From Syntrophales bacterium (GTDB lineage: Bacteria; Desulfobacterota; Syntrophia; Syntrophales; UBA5619), in contig JAURXV010000080.1 in assembly GCA_030654195.1 (NCBI GenBank), positions 1-49,252 on the forward strand: DNA of 49,252 nt, written 5' to 3'. The notes under the pieces were generated by a model. It made no database searches. It worked only from the letters and a program-made list of their open reading frames with translations, and was not told where the DNA came from. Shown here in pieces: positions 41,070-48,540 of the stretch; within the stretch, counting starts at the first letter, position 1, and every line of letters starts with the position of its first letter. The position numbers and the translations under genes are program-made.

Positions 41070-41975
41070 ATGTTTCGCATCGGAGAAAATCTCAATGTGA
41101 TGGTGAAGAAGATCGGCGCGGCCATGAAGGAAAGGGATCCCAAACCCATCCAGGAGCTGGCGATCGCCGAGACCAAGGCGGGCGTCGATTATATCGATAT
41201 CAATCTGGGACCGGCCCGCAAAGAGGGCGCCGAATTGATGGAATGGGTCGTCAGAACGGTTCAGGAGGTGGTCGATACCCCCCTCTACCTCGATACCATC
41301 AATACCGAGGCCATTGAGGCGGGGCTCAAGGCCTATCAGAATCGCAAAGGCAAGGCCGTCATCAATTCCATCATGGCCCGACCTGAAAGCATGGAATCGA
41401 AACTGCCGCTGGCCCGGAAGTATAACGCGGGCCTCGTTGCCCTCCTCTGGGGACCTTCCGGATTGCCGAGGGATGCAAACGAGCGGGGCGTTCTGGCTGC
41501 CGAGCTGATGCAGAAGGCCGCGGAATTCAGCATTCCCTATGAGGATGTCTGGATCGATCCCATCGTCACGCCGATTACCAGCCCCCAGAGCCAGGTGCAG
41601 GTGCCGAGCTGCGTGGAATTTATGAAGATGTTTATGGATTTCCAGGAGATGGCCCCCGGGCTGAAGGCGACGTGCGGTCTTTCCAATGTGTCGAACGGCG
41701 CCCCCGAACATCTGCGGCCGATCCTGAATCAGACCTACATGATGCTGCTGGAACGGTACGGCATGTTCAGCGCCATCGTCGATGCCTTCGACGAGGATAT
41801 GAAGGCCTTTGCCGCCGCCGGCGGCAAGCAGGATCTGAAGAAGATCGTCTACCGGGTGATGGATGGCGAGGATGTCGACTTGGGTTCACTGACCAAGGAG
41901 CAGGTGAATTACGTAAAAACGACCAAGGTGCTGATGGGAAAAATCCTTTACTCCGATTCTTGGCTGGAGCTTTAA
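41070..41975 (+). CDS. acsE: Methyl-THF:corrinoid Fe-S protein methyltransferase
   Basis: Moves the methyl group between methyltetrahydrofolate and the corrinoid protein. 301 residues, about 40 longer than the Moorella enzyme. TIM-barrel pterin-binding features are visible: GENLNVM near the start, VDYIDINLGPARKEG (Asp/Asn pair), LYLDTINTEAIEAGL, NSIMARPE and TCGLSNVSNGAP. The extra length is a C-terminal tail (residues about 262-301) rich in charged residues. Start at 41070 with AAAGGAGGAG. It directly precedes metF. Confidence 0.93.
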   Translation: MFRIGENLNVMVKKIGAAMKERDPKPIQELAIAETKAGVDYIDINLGPARKEGAELMEWVVRTVQEVVDTPLYLDTINTEAIEAGLKAYQNRKGKAVINSIMARPESMESKLPLARKYNAGLVALLWGPSGLPRDANERGVLAAELMQKAAEFSIPYEDVWIDPIVTPITSPQSQVQVPSCVEFMKMFMDFQEMAPGLKATCGLSNVSNGAPEHLRPILNQTYMMLLERYGMFSAIVDAFDEDMKAFAAAGGKQDLKKIVYRVMDGEDVDLGSLTKEQVNYVKTTKVLMGKILYSDSWLEL

Positions 41976-42053
41976 AAAGACCATCGTACGGGAGATCGCA
42001 TGAAAAATTAAACTCTTAACGAAGCCATCGTCATAAAGAAAAGGGAAATATCG

Positions 42054-42977
42054 ATGAAATCAGGAAGCCGTCTTGAAAGAGTTCTCGACGCTGGTCATTT
42101 TGCTTTCACTTCTGAGCTCGGCCCGCCCCAGGGGGCCAACGTGGAGGCGATCCGGAAAAAAGCAAGTTATCTAAAAGGGATCACCGATATGGTGAACATC
42201 ACAGATAACCAAACTGCGGTCGTGCGGATGGCAAGTTGGGCGGCGGCCTTGATTGCCATTCAGGAAGGGTTGGAACCGAACTATCAGATGGTCTGTCGGG
42301 ACCGCAACCGCATCGCCATGCAGAGTGATATTCTGGGCGCCTACGCTCATGGTATTCGGAATATGCTCTGTCTGTCGGGCGACCACCAGCAATTTGGCAA
42401 CCATCCTTTAACCAAGGGGGTCTTCGACATTGATTCCATTCAACTGGTCCATATGGTGAAGAGGATGCGGGATGAGAAAATATTTCTTAGCGGCGACGAG
42501 ATTGATGGAGCGCCCCAGCTCTTCATCGGCGCTGCTGCCAATCCCTTTGCTGAACCTTTTGAATGGCGGGTCCATCGTTTGGCAAAAAAAATAAGCGCGG
42601 GGGCGGACTTTATCCAGACTCAATGCATTTATGACATGAAACTGTTCCGGGAATGGGTGAAACAGGCCAGCGATATGGGACTGACCGAAAAAGTGCACAT
42701 TCTGGCGGGAGTGACCCCTCTTAAATCAGCCGGTATGGCCCGATACATGGCGAATAATGTCTCCGGCATCACTATTCCTGATGTGATCATAGACCGGATG
42801 GTTAAAGCGCCGAAGGGCGCCGGCGCCGAAGAAGGAATTAAAATCTGCCTTGAGCAGATTGAGGAGTTGAAAGAAATTAAGGGAGTACATGGGATTCATC
42901 TGATGGCCATTGAATGGGAACACAGGGTGCCGGAAATCGCTGAACGGGCGAAGCTCCTTCCCAGACCTCAAGTTTAA
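42054..42977 (+). CDS. metF: Methylene-tetrahydrofolate reductase, catalytic subunit
   Basis: Reduces methylene-THF to methyl-THF (or the reverse) with FAD. 307 residues, full MetF barrel: FTSELGPPQGANVEAI, MVNITDNQTAVVRM, LCLSGDHQQFGNHP, ADFIQTQCIYDMKLFREWV, HILAGVTPLKSAGMARYM. In acetogens it works with MetV, and in Moorella with an HdrABC-type complex. Here metV is not adjacent but lies 1.8 kb downstream, behind three genes for a membrane redox module. The base composition changes from GC-rich to more A+T-rich at this gene. Confidence 0.93.
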   Translation: MKSGSRLERVLDAGHFAFTSELGPPQGANVEAIRKKASYLKGITDMVNITDNQTAVVRMASWAAALIAIQEGLEPNYQMVCRDRNRIAMQSDILGAYAHGIRNMLCLSGDHQQFGNHPLTKGVFDIDSIQLVHMVKRMRDEKIFLSGDEIDGAPQLFIGAAANPFAEPFEWRVHRLAKKISAGADFIQTQCIYDMKLFREWVKQASDMGLTEKVHILAGVTPLKSAGMARYMANNVSGITIPDVIIDRMVKAPKGAGAEEGIKICLEQIEELKEIKGVHGIHLMAIEWEHRVPEIAERAKLLPRPQV

Positions 42978-43029
42978 ATCAATGTGACCGCCGGTTGAAG
43001 CCCCAACAAGAGGGGTTGGTTTTGCGAAG

Positions 43030-43054
43030 GGGGACAGATTTGAAATCTGTCCCC
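43030..43054. repeat. GGGGACAGATTT palindrome, copy 6
   Basis: Perfect 12-base arms around G43042 in the 116-base gap between metF and the cytochrome b gene. This is the only copy in the right half of the window and the only one lying inside a putative operon. Confidence 0.88.
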
Positions 43055-43093
43055 ACCCGGCTCTCTTGAAAGAGACAGAATAAGGAGAGGTCC

Positions 43094-43756
43094 ATGTACG
43101 ATTTGATCGAGGGGCAGTTGGTATCCATTGCCTTTATCATATTTGTTTTAGGGCTCCTCTACCAGGGGAACCAATTTTTCAAATTGACGAGAAAAAAAGA
43201 ATGGATTTTGCCACCCGGAGTGGAAAAACGTGTATTAAAAAAAACAGTGGTGCAATACATCATTGCCGGCCTTGCTTCCCTGAAAGGGACTTTGTGGAAA
43301 ACCGATCCCCTGATGATGATTGTGACATCGGTGTTCCATGTCTGTCTGATCCTTTTGCCCATTTTCTTGCTTGGACATAATATACTCCTGGATCAGTCCT
43401 GGGGGGTAAGCCTTTGGAGTCTTCCCGAATTTTTCACCGATGGGTTGACGATAGCGGTTCTGATCTGCGTTGCGTTTTTCCTGATGCGACGCCTTTTTCT
43501 GGCTCGGGTTCGAGCCATCACTTCATTCTACGACTATTTTGTCCTGCTCATAGCAGTCGGCCCCTTTCTCACAGGGTTCCTGGCTTATCATCAGTGGTTT
43601 GACTATCGTATCGTTATGATCCTTCACATTCTCGCAGGAGAACTCATGCTCATCACCATTCCCTTCACGAAATTAGGTCACATGCTTTTTTTCTTCCTGT
43701 ATCGTTTCTTGATCGGGAGCGAATACAGTTTCACCCGGGGAAGCCGAACGTGGTAA
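43094..43756 (+). CDS. NarI/DsrM/TmcC-like membrane cytochrome b
   Basis: 220 residues with five or six hydrophobic helices. Histidines in membrane segments (VFHVCLILL, LLGHNILL, MILHILAGELM, KLGHMLFF) are spaced as in the two-haem NarI family, which links the quinone pool to Fe-S subunits. An N-terminal cytoplasmic loop is rich in Lys. Start at 43094 follows AAGGAGAGG. The next two genes encode an Fe-S protein and a tetraheme cytochrome c. The trio resembles a reduced Tmc-type or Dsr-type transmembrane complex that would move electrons between periplasmic cytochrome c, menaquinone and cytoplasmic partners. Confidence 0.8.
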   Translation: MYDLIEGQLVSIAFIIFVLGLLYQGNQFFKLTRKKEWILPPGVEKRVLKKTVVQYIIAGLASLKGTLWKTDPLMMIVTSVFHVCLILLPIFLLGHNILLDQSWGVSLWSLPEFFTDGLTIAVLICVAFFLMRRLFLARVRAITSFYDYFVLLIAVGPFLTGFLAYHQWFDYRIVMILHILAGELMLITIPFTKLGHMLFFFLYRFLIGSEYSFTRGSRTW

Positions 43757-43798
43757 CGCAAAGGATGTTGATGAAACAGGGAATAAATGGAGAACAAG

Positions 43799-44200
43799 AT
43801 GTCCAACCAGGAAATAAAGCCCATAGATACCGAAAAGATCAAAGAGATGTTGAATCATCAAAAAGGCAAAATGAAACGATATCTGTCTTTTTGCTCCCAT
43901 TGCAGTCTTTGTGCGGAAAGCTGTTTCTTGTATAGGGCTCATAACAAAGATCCCCAATACATGCCCTCTTACAAGATCATTCAATCTTTAGGGAAATTAT
44001 ATAAAAAACGGGGTGAAGTGGACCGCCGATTTTTAATAGAGATCAAGGGTATCGTGTGGAGAAACTGTGTCCTCTGTGGCCGTTGTTATTGCCCGATCGG
44101 AATTCATGTTCCCAGTATGATTGCTTTTACCCGTAGCATCTGCCGATCTCAGGATGTCTATCCTCAGCCCGATGAGGTCTCTTCGGAAAGTTGGTTGTAG
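43799..44200 (+). CDS. HdrC-like two-cluster [4Fe-4S] protein
   Basis: 133 residues from ATG 43799, chosen for GGAG eight bases upstream (ATG at 43787 also possible). Two ferredoxin-like sets: CSHCSLCAESC near residue 34 and CVLCGRCYCP near 85. In Tmc and DsrK proteins these clusters are followed by CCG-type cysteine domains, but here the protein ends after the second cluster. It is therefore a small relay, probably docked on the cytochrome b encoded just upstream. Unlike usual sets, the second cluster reads CxxCxxCxCP. Confidence 0.8.
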   Translation: MSNQEIKPIDTEKIKEMLNHQKGKMKRYLSFCSHCSLCAESCFLYRAHNKDPQYMPSYKIIQSLGKLYKKRGEVDRRFLIEIKGIVWRNCVLCGRCYCPIGIHVPSMIAFTRSICRSQDVYPQPDEVSSESWL

Positions 44201-44305
44201 ATCTAAAAAATCTTTTGACCAACATTGCGTCAGATGGATGGAAAGGCTTGATCACAAAACCGATCGTCTCTCAGCAGAAAGGGGCTTTTCTGAAGGATGA
44301 AGGAT

Positions 44306-44713
44306 ATGAAATTTAACTGCATCAGGGTTCTGATGATCACGTTGGCGACCGTGATCGCCTTAACCGGGTCCGTCCTCATGGCGCAGGAGGACAAGATGAT
44401 CTTGGATTCTTCGAAGGCCTCTAAGAAAAAAGAACGGCCTGTGGTGACGTTTCCCCATAACCAGCATATCGGAGCGGGATTGGACTGTAAGGCGTGTCAT
44501 CATATCTATCAAAATGGGAAAAATGTTCTTGACGAGAGTCAACTGGGGGCGGGAAATCCGGATATCCGTTGTTCGAAGTGCCATGATGCAAAATTGCGCC
44601 TCAATTTACAACGGGCCTTTCATAACCAGTGTATCGGTTGCCACGTAAGCTACCAGAAGGAAAAGAAAAAAACAGGTCCCCGGTATTGTGGGACATGCCA
44701 TATCCGGAAATAA
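44306..44713 (+). CDS. Tetraheme cytochrome c3-family protein (TmcA-like)
   Basis: About 135 residues: a signal peptide (FNCIRVLMITLATVIALTGS), then a class III cytochrome c with four haem-binding sites: CKACHH, CSKCH, CIGCH and CGTCH. PHNQHIGAGLDCKACHH has the extra His residues that ligate haem iron. It is periplasmic. Cytochrome c3 proteins pass electrons from hydrogenases or formate dehydrogenases to membrane complexes such as Tmc and Qrc. It stands behind cytochrome b and Fe-S genes and in front of metV. The ATG at 44306 is preferred over 44297 because of spacing to AAGG. Confidence 0.88.
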   Translation: MKFNCIRVLMITLATVIALTGSVLMAQEDKMILDSSKASKKKERPVVTFPHNQHIGAGLDCKACHHIYQNGKNVLDESQLGAGNPDIRCSKCHDAKLRLNLQRAFHNQCIGCHVSYQKEKKKTGPRYCGTCHIRK

Positions 44714-44741
44714 TTTCTCAACATTTACCTGGAGGGAGAAA

Positions 44742-45416
44742 ATGATCGTTGCGGAAAGAAAGCCTTTTGACGAAATCAGGGAGACGGTGAAACATTACAA
44801 GAAAGTTTTGAATGTCGGTTGTGGGGGGTGTACTTCCATTTGTTTTTCCGGGGGGCAAAGGGAAGTTGATCTTTTAAATGAAGAACTGAAAAAAGCTTTT
44901 GAACTGGACCATATTCCACTTCAGATCGATGGCTTTACGATTGAGAGGCAATGCAATGCCGATTTTTATCTCCTGTTGGATGAGAAGATAAAATCCTACG
45001 AGGCTATCCTCTCGATGGCTTGCGGCGCCGGGGTCCAGTTCATGGCTGATCGAAATCCTGAAAAACCTGTCTTTCCGGCTTTAAACACCATGTTTGTCGG
45101 CGTGGATCGAGATCTCGGATGGTTTGAGGAGAATTGCCGAAACTGTGGAGAATGTGTGCTTGGAGAAACAGGAGGAATTTGCCCTGTAACAAGATGTGCC
45201 AAGAGTCTTTTCAACGGACCATGCGGAGGAACATCTCGTGAAGGTAAATGTGAAGTGAGCAAAGACACCCCTTGTGCCTGGTTTGAGATTCATAAACGCC
45301 TAAAGCAACAAAACAGGTTGGAAAACATTCTAAAGATAAAACCTGCAAGGGAATGGCGAAATCAAACCCAGGGAACCCTGGTTCATGAAGCTTATAAGGA
45401 AAGATATGCCAAATGA
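44742..45416 (+). CDS. metV: MetV, Fe-S/zinc partner of methylene-THF reductase
   Basis: 224 residues matching the MetV (methylene-THF reductase C-terminal-like) family: LNVGCGGCTSICFSGGQRE near residue 22, ILSMACGAGVQF, and a cysteine-rich C-terminal block, CRNCGECVLGETGGICPVTR then CAKSLFNGPCGG. MetV carries metal clusters and relays electrons to MetF's flavin. The ATG at 44742 follows CTGGAGGGAGAAA; a frame extending to 44688 runs into the cytochrome gene and is rejected. MetF and MetV genes are normally neighbours; here a membrane redox module separates them. Confidence 0.92.
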   Translation: MIVAERKPFDEIRETVKHYKKVLNVGCGGCTSICFSGGQREVDLLNEELKKAFELDHIPLQIDGFTIERQCNADFYLLLDEKIKSYEAILSMACGAGVQFMADRNPEKPVFPALNTMFVGVDRDLGWFEENCRNCGECVLGETGGICPVTRCAKSLFNGPCGGTSREGKCEVSKDTPCAWFEIHKRLKQQNRLENILKIKPAREWRNQTQGTLVHEAYKERYAK

Positions 45417-45461
45417 AATGATGGAGTAGAGTAAGACTTAGGGGAAAAGGTGTAAACGGCG

Positions 45462-47021
45462 ATGTATCAGAGCATTATCGAATTGACAAACGACGGCATC
45501 CTGGTCTTTGACGAACAGTACCAGGTAGAATTTGCCAATCATATGGCTTCTGTTATCACGGACTATAACAACGCAGAACTGAAAAAAAACAACGCCCTTT
45601 CCCTTCTGGGTTCATATTTTAACGCTTTAGTGGAAGAGCTTTTTACCCATCCTGAACGTTATGGTGAAAAGACCTGTTCAGAAGGCAAGCTTTCCACGGC
45701 AGGCGGAGTGACAAAGGATGTGGAGGTATGCATCGCCAAGGCGATAACGTCGGAAGGCGAGCGAAAGGTTTACGCCTATATACGTGATATCTCCGAGCGC
45801 AAACGGATTGAAAATGAGCTCCGGGAAGCCAATGAATTTTTCGCAAATCTGATAGCCAGTTCGGTGGATGGTATCATCGCCTCCGATATGAAGGGCAATA
45901 TCATAATATTCAATAAGGGCGCCGAATCCCTGACGGGCAATACGGCGGAAGAAGTCAGGGGGAAGATACACATTACCGAGCTCTATCCCAAAGGTGTAGC
46001 CAAAGAGATAATGAAGAAGCTTCGCAGCCCTGATTTCGGCGGAGTGGGAAAACTTAAACCTTCTCACCTTAGTCTCATCAATAAGGCTGGCGAGGAGATA
46101 CCCTGCCAGTTGTCCGCCGCGATGATTTATGGAAGTTCCGGGAACGAAATGGCCAGTGTCGGTATTTTTACCGATTTACGACCCCGACTCCTGATGGAGC
46201 GGAAATTAATGGAAACCCACCTTCAATTGGCAAATTCAGAAAAACTTGCTTCTCTTGGTAAGCTTGCCGCCGGGATCGCCCATGAAATAAACAACCCCCT
46301 GGGAGGCATTCTTATCTATGCCAGTCTCTTAATTGAGGATCTACCGGAAGATGATCCCAGGCGCCAGGATCTGACCCGCATCGTTCAGGAAGCGGGCCGA
46401 TGTAAGGAAATAGTGAAAAGCCTCCTCGAGTTTGCTCGTCAAAGCGAACCAAAAATGGAGCCCGTAGATATCAATCGCGCCATTACCGATGGCTTGTTCT
46501 TCTTAGAGAATCAGGCTTTATTTCATAACATTCAGATAGTGAAAAACCTCGATCCGGCGTTACCTTTTGCACGGGGCAACGGGAGCCAGTTGAAACAGGT
46601 ATTTATGAACATTACGGTCAATGCGGCGGAAGCCATGCACGGCGGCGGCACGTTAACTATTTCAACTTCCTTCTCTTCTGAACGGAAAAGCATTACCATT
46701 GAATTCGCTGATACTGGTGAAGGCATTCCCGAAGGGAATCTTTCGCGGATATTTGATCCATTTTTCACGACTAAAGACATTGGAAAAGGCACCGGGCTTG
46801 GGTTAAGTACAGCCTATGGCATCATTGAAGAACATGGAAGCAAGATAGACGTGAAAAGCAAGATAGGCGAAGGAACGATATTCACTATTGAGCTTGACTG
46901 TTATACGGAAACCCAAACTATAGTGGAAAATCGGTCAGTGATAACCGAGGGAATAATCGGAGAAACCGTCGTTGCGGTTGCAAAAAAGACAGGTAAGGCG
47001 CCTGTCCCTTTTGGCATGTGA
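45462..47021 (+). CDS. PAS-domain sensor histidine kinase
   Basis: 519 residues, cytoplasmic (no membrane helix seen). Two PAS domains at about 1-112 and 122-240 (FFANLIASSVDGIIASDMKG, IIIFNKGAESLTGNTAEEV). Then HisKA with the phosphorylated His at 274 in AAGIAHEINNPLGG, and an HATPase domain with MNITVNAAEAMHGGG (N box), FADTGEGIPEG and FTTKDIGKGTGLGLSTAYGI. No haem or flavin Cys is evident. No response regulator lies within the window. Its position between metV and hdrC suggests it senses redox or energy state of this module. Confidence 0.9.
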   Translation: MYQSIIELTNDGILVFDEQYQVEFANHMASVITDYNNAELKKNNALSLLGSYFNALVEELFTHPERYGEKTCSEGKLSTAGGVTKDVEVCIAKAITSEGERKVYAYIRDISERKRIENELREANEFFANLIASSVDGIIASDMKGNIIIFNKGAESLTGNTAEEVRGKIHITELYPKGVAKEIMKKLRSPDFGGVGKLKPSHLSLINKAGEEIPCQLSAAMIYGSSGNEMASVGIFTDLRPRLLMERKLMETHLQLANSEKLASLGKLAAGIAHEINNPLGGILIYASLLIEDLPEDDPRRQDLTRIVQEAGRCKEIVKSLLEFARQSEPKMEPVDINRAITDGLFFLENQALFHNIQIVKNLDPALPFARGNGSQLKQVFMNITVNAAEAMHGGGTLTISTSFSSERKSITIEFADTGEGIPEGNLSRIFDPFFTTKDIGKGTGLGLSTAYGIIEEHGSKIDVKSKIGEGTIFTIELDCYTETQTIVENRSVITEGIIGETVVAVAKKTGKAPVPFGM

Positions 47022-47060
47022 ACTTTTTTTACGAACCAAGCTTACCTTGTGAGGCAGAAA

Positions 47061-47624
47061 ATGAACCTTAATGAAGCGCCAAGCAAAACAAATAATTCCT
47101 TTCTTGAAGACGTCATAAAGGCAAGCAATGTCAATATACAGGCATGTTATCAGTGTCAGAAATGCTCCGCGGGATGTCCTGTTGTTTCGGCGATGGATAT
47201 CATGCCCAATCAGGTTGTCCGGCAGATTCAATACGGAAGACGTGAAAAAGTACTTTCCTCAAAAACCATATGGATATGCGCTTCATGCCATACATGCAGT
47301 GTGAGATGTCCCAACGATATTGACATTGCCAAGGTGATGGACACGTTAAGACATATTTCTCTCAAGTCCGGGCTGAAGGCGGGTGAGGGGGAAATACCGA
47401 TTTTCCACTCAGTTTTTCTGGATAGCATCAAAGCCACAGGCAGAATCCACGAACTTTCCCTGATTCTCCGTTTCAAGCTAAAAACAAGGGATTTCCTCAA
47501 GGACGCTGCACTTGGCTGGGAGATGTTCCGGCGAGGTAAGATTAAAATATTGCCGCAAAGTTTTACAGGGGGGCGGGATATTAAAGGAATTTTCAGGGCT
47601 TATGAGAAAGGGCGGGGGATATGA
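47061..47624 (+). CDS. hdrC: HdrC-type ferredoxin subunit
   Basis: About 187 residues with two [4Fe-4S] sets, CYQCQKCSAGCP and CASCHTCSVRCPNDIDIAKVMDTLR, as in heterodisulfide reductase subunit C. A helical C-terminal part follows. The ATG at 47061 has GAGG seven bases before it; a GTG at 47049 is an alternative. The stop overlaps the hdrB start by four bases. With hdrB and hdrA it would form the Hdr module that in Moorella associates with MetF-MetV. Confidence 0.92.
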   Translation: MNLNEAPSKTNNSFLEDVIKASNVNIQACYQCQKCSAGCPVVSAMDIMPNQVVRQIQYGRREKVLSSKTIWICASCHTCSVRCPNDIDIAKVMDTLRHISLKSGLKAGEGEIPIFHSVFLDSIKATGRIHELSLILRFKLKTRDFLKDAALGWEMFRRGKIKILPQSFTGGRDIKGIFRAYEKGRGI

Positions 47625-48469
47625 AAGACGTAACCTACTATCCCGGGTGTTCCCTCCATGGAACAGCCCGCGAATACGATGAATCGTTCCGGGGAGTGTC
47701 TGAATTACTGGGGGTAAACCTGCACGAATTGGAGGATTGGACCTGCTGTGGTTCTACATCCGCCCACTGCACCGACGAAGCCCTGGCTGTTGCTCTCCCT
47801 GTCCGTAATTTAACGATCGCCGCAAAATACGACCGCGAAATGGTGATCCCCTGTGTTGCTTGTTATAGCCGTTTCAAAGCCGCGGCAGAGGAGGCTAAAG
47901 AGCATCCCGAATATCTCCTTTCTCCCTACGAAGGCAAGGTATCGCTCCGTTATGCGCTGGACTTTTTTTGTGACAAGCCTATGATTGAAGATCTTAAGTC
48001 AAAGAAGATAAAACCGCTGTCCGGTCTCAAAGTTGCCTGCTATTACGGCTGCCTGGCAGTTCGTCCCCCGAAGTTGACCGGCGTAAAACTATACGAAAAT
48101 CCGGATCATATGGATCGTCTGATGGAACTGCTGGGCGCCGAGGCCGTAGACTGGTCTTATAAGACTGATTGCTGCGGGGCAAGCCTCGTTATGACGAGGA
48201 CGGACATCGTTACCAATCTGAGCCAGAAGATTCTGGGAATGGCTATCGAAGCGGGTGCAGATTGTATTGTTACCGGCTGCACCATGTGTCATGCCAACCT
48301 GGATACGAGACAAGCCGGACTTACGGTGGAAGGCGAAAAACGAGAGATTCCCGTTTTTTATTTTACGGAACTTATGGGGCTGGCGATGGAGCATAAGGAC
48401 GTTAAGCAATGGCTTGGCCGCCATATAACTGACCCGATCAAACTTCTGTCAAACAAAGGATTACTATAA
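47621..48469 (+). CDS. hdrB: HdrB-type subunit with two CCG domains
   Basis: 282 residues. YYPGCSLHGTAREYD at the start, then the CCG motif DWTCCGSTSAH with the partner IPCVACYSRF. The second set is YYGCLAVRP, KTDCCGASLV and VTGCTMCHANLD. These cysteines bind the unusual non-cubane [4Fe-4S] clusters seen in HdrB, where disulfide or related chemistry occurs. No missing residue noted. It overlaps hdrC by four bases (ATGA). Confidence 0.93.
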   Translation: MKDVTYYPGCSLHGTAREYDESFRGVSELLGVNLHELEDWTCCGSTSAHCTDEALAVALPVRNLTIAAKYDREMVIPCVACYSRFKAAAEEAKEHPEYLLSPYEGKVSLRYALDFFCDKPMIEDLKSKKIKPLSGLKVACYYGCLAVRPPKLTGVKLYENPDHMDRLMELLGAEAVDWSYKTDCCGASLVMTRTDIVTNLSQKILGMAIEAGADCIVTGCTMCHANLDTRQAGLTVEGEKREIPVFYFTELMGLAMEHKDVKQWLGRHITDPIKLLSNKGLL

Positions 48470-48540
48470 CACTTTAATACGATGGGTTGGCATGGCACTA
48501 ACCCATCCCTCTTTACCGAAATGTTCATGAAGGGATAGAC

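Noticed and set aside
44688-44741. N-terminal extension of MetV
   Set aside because: It reads through the end of the cytochrome gene; the ATG at 44742 follows a strong ribosome-binding site and matches the family's start.
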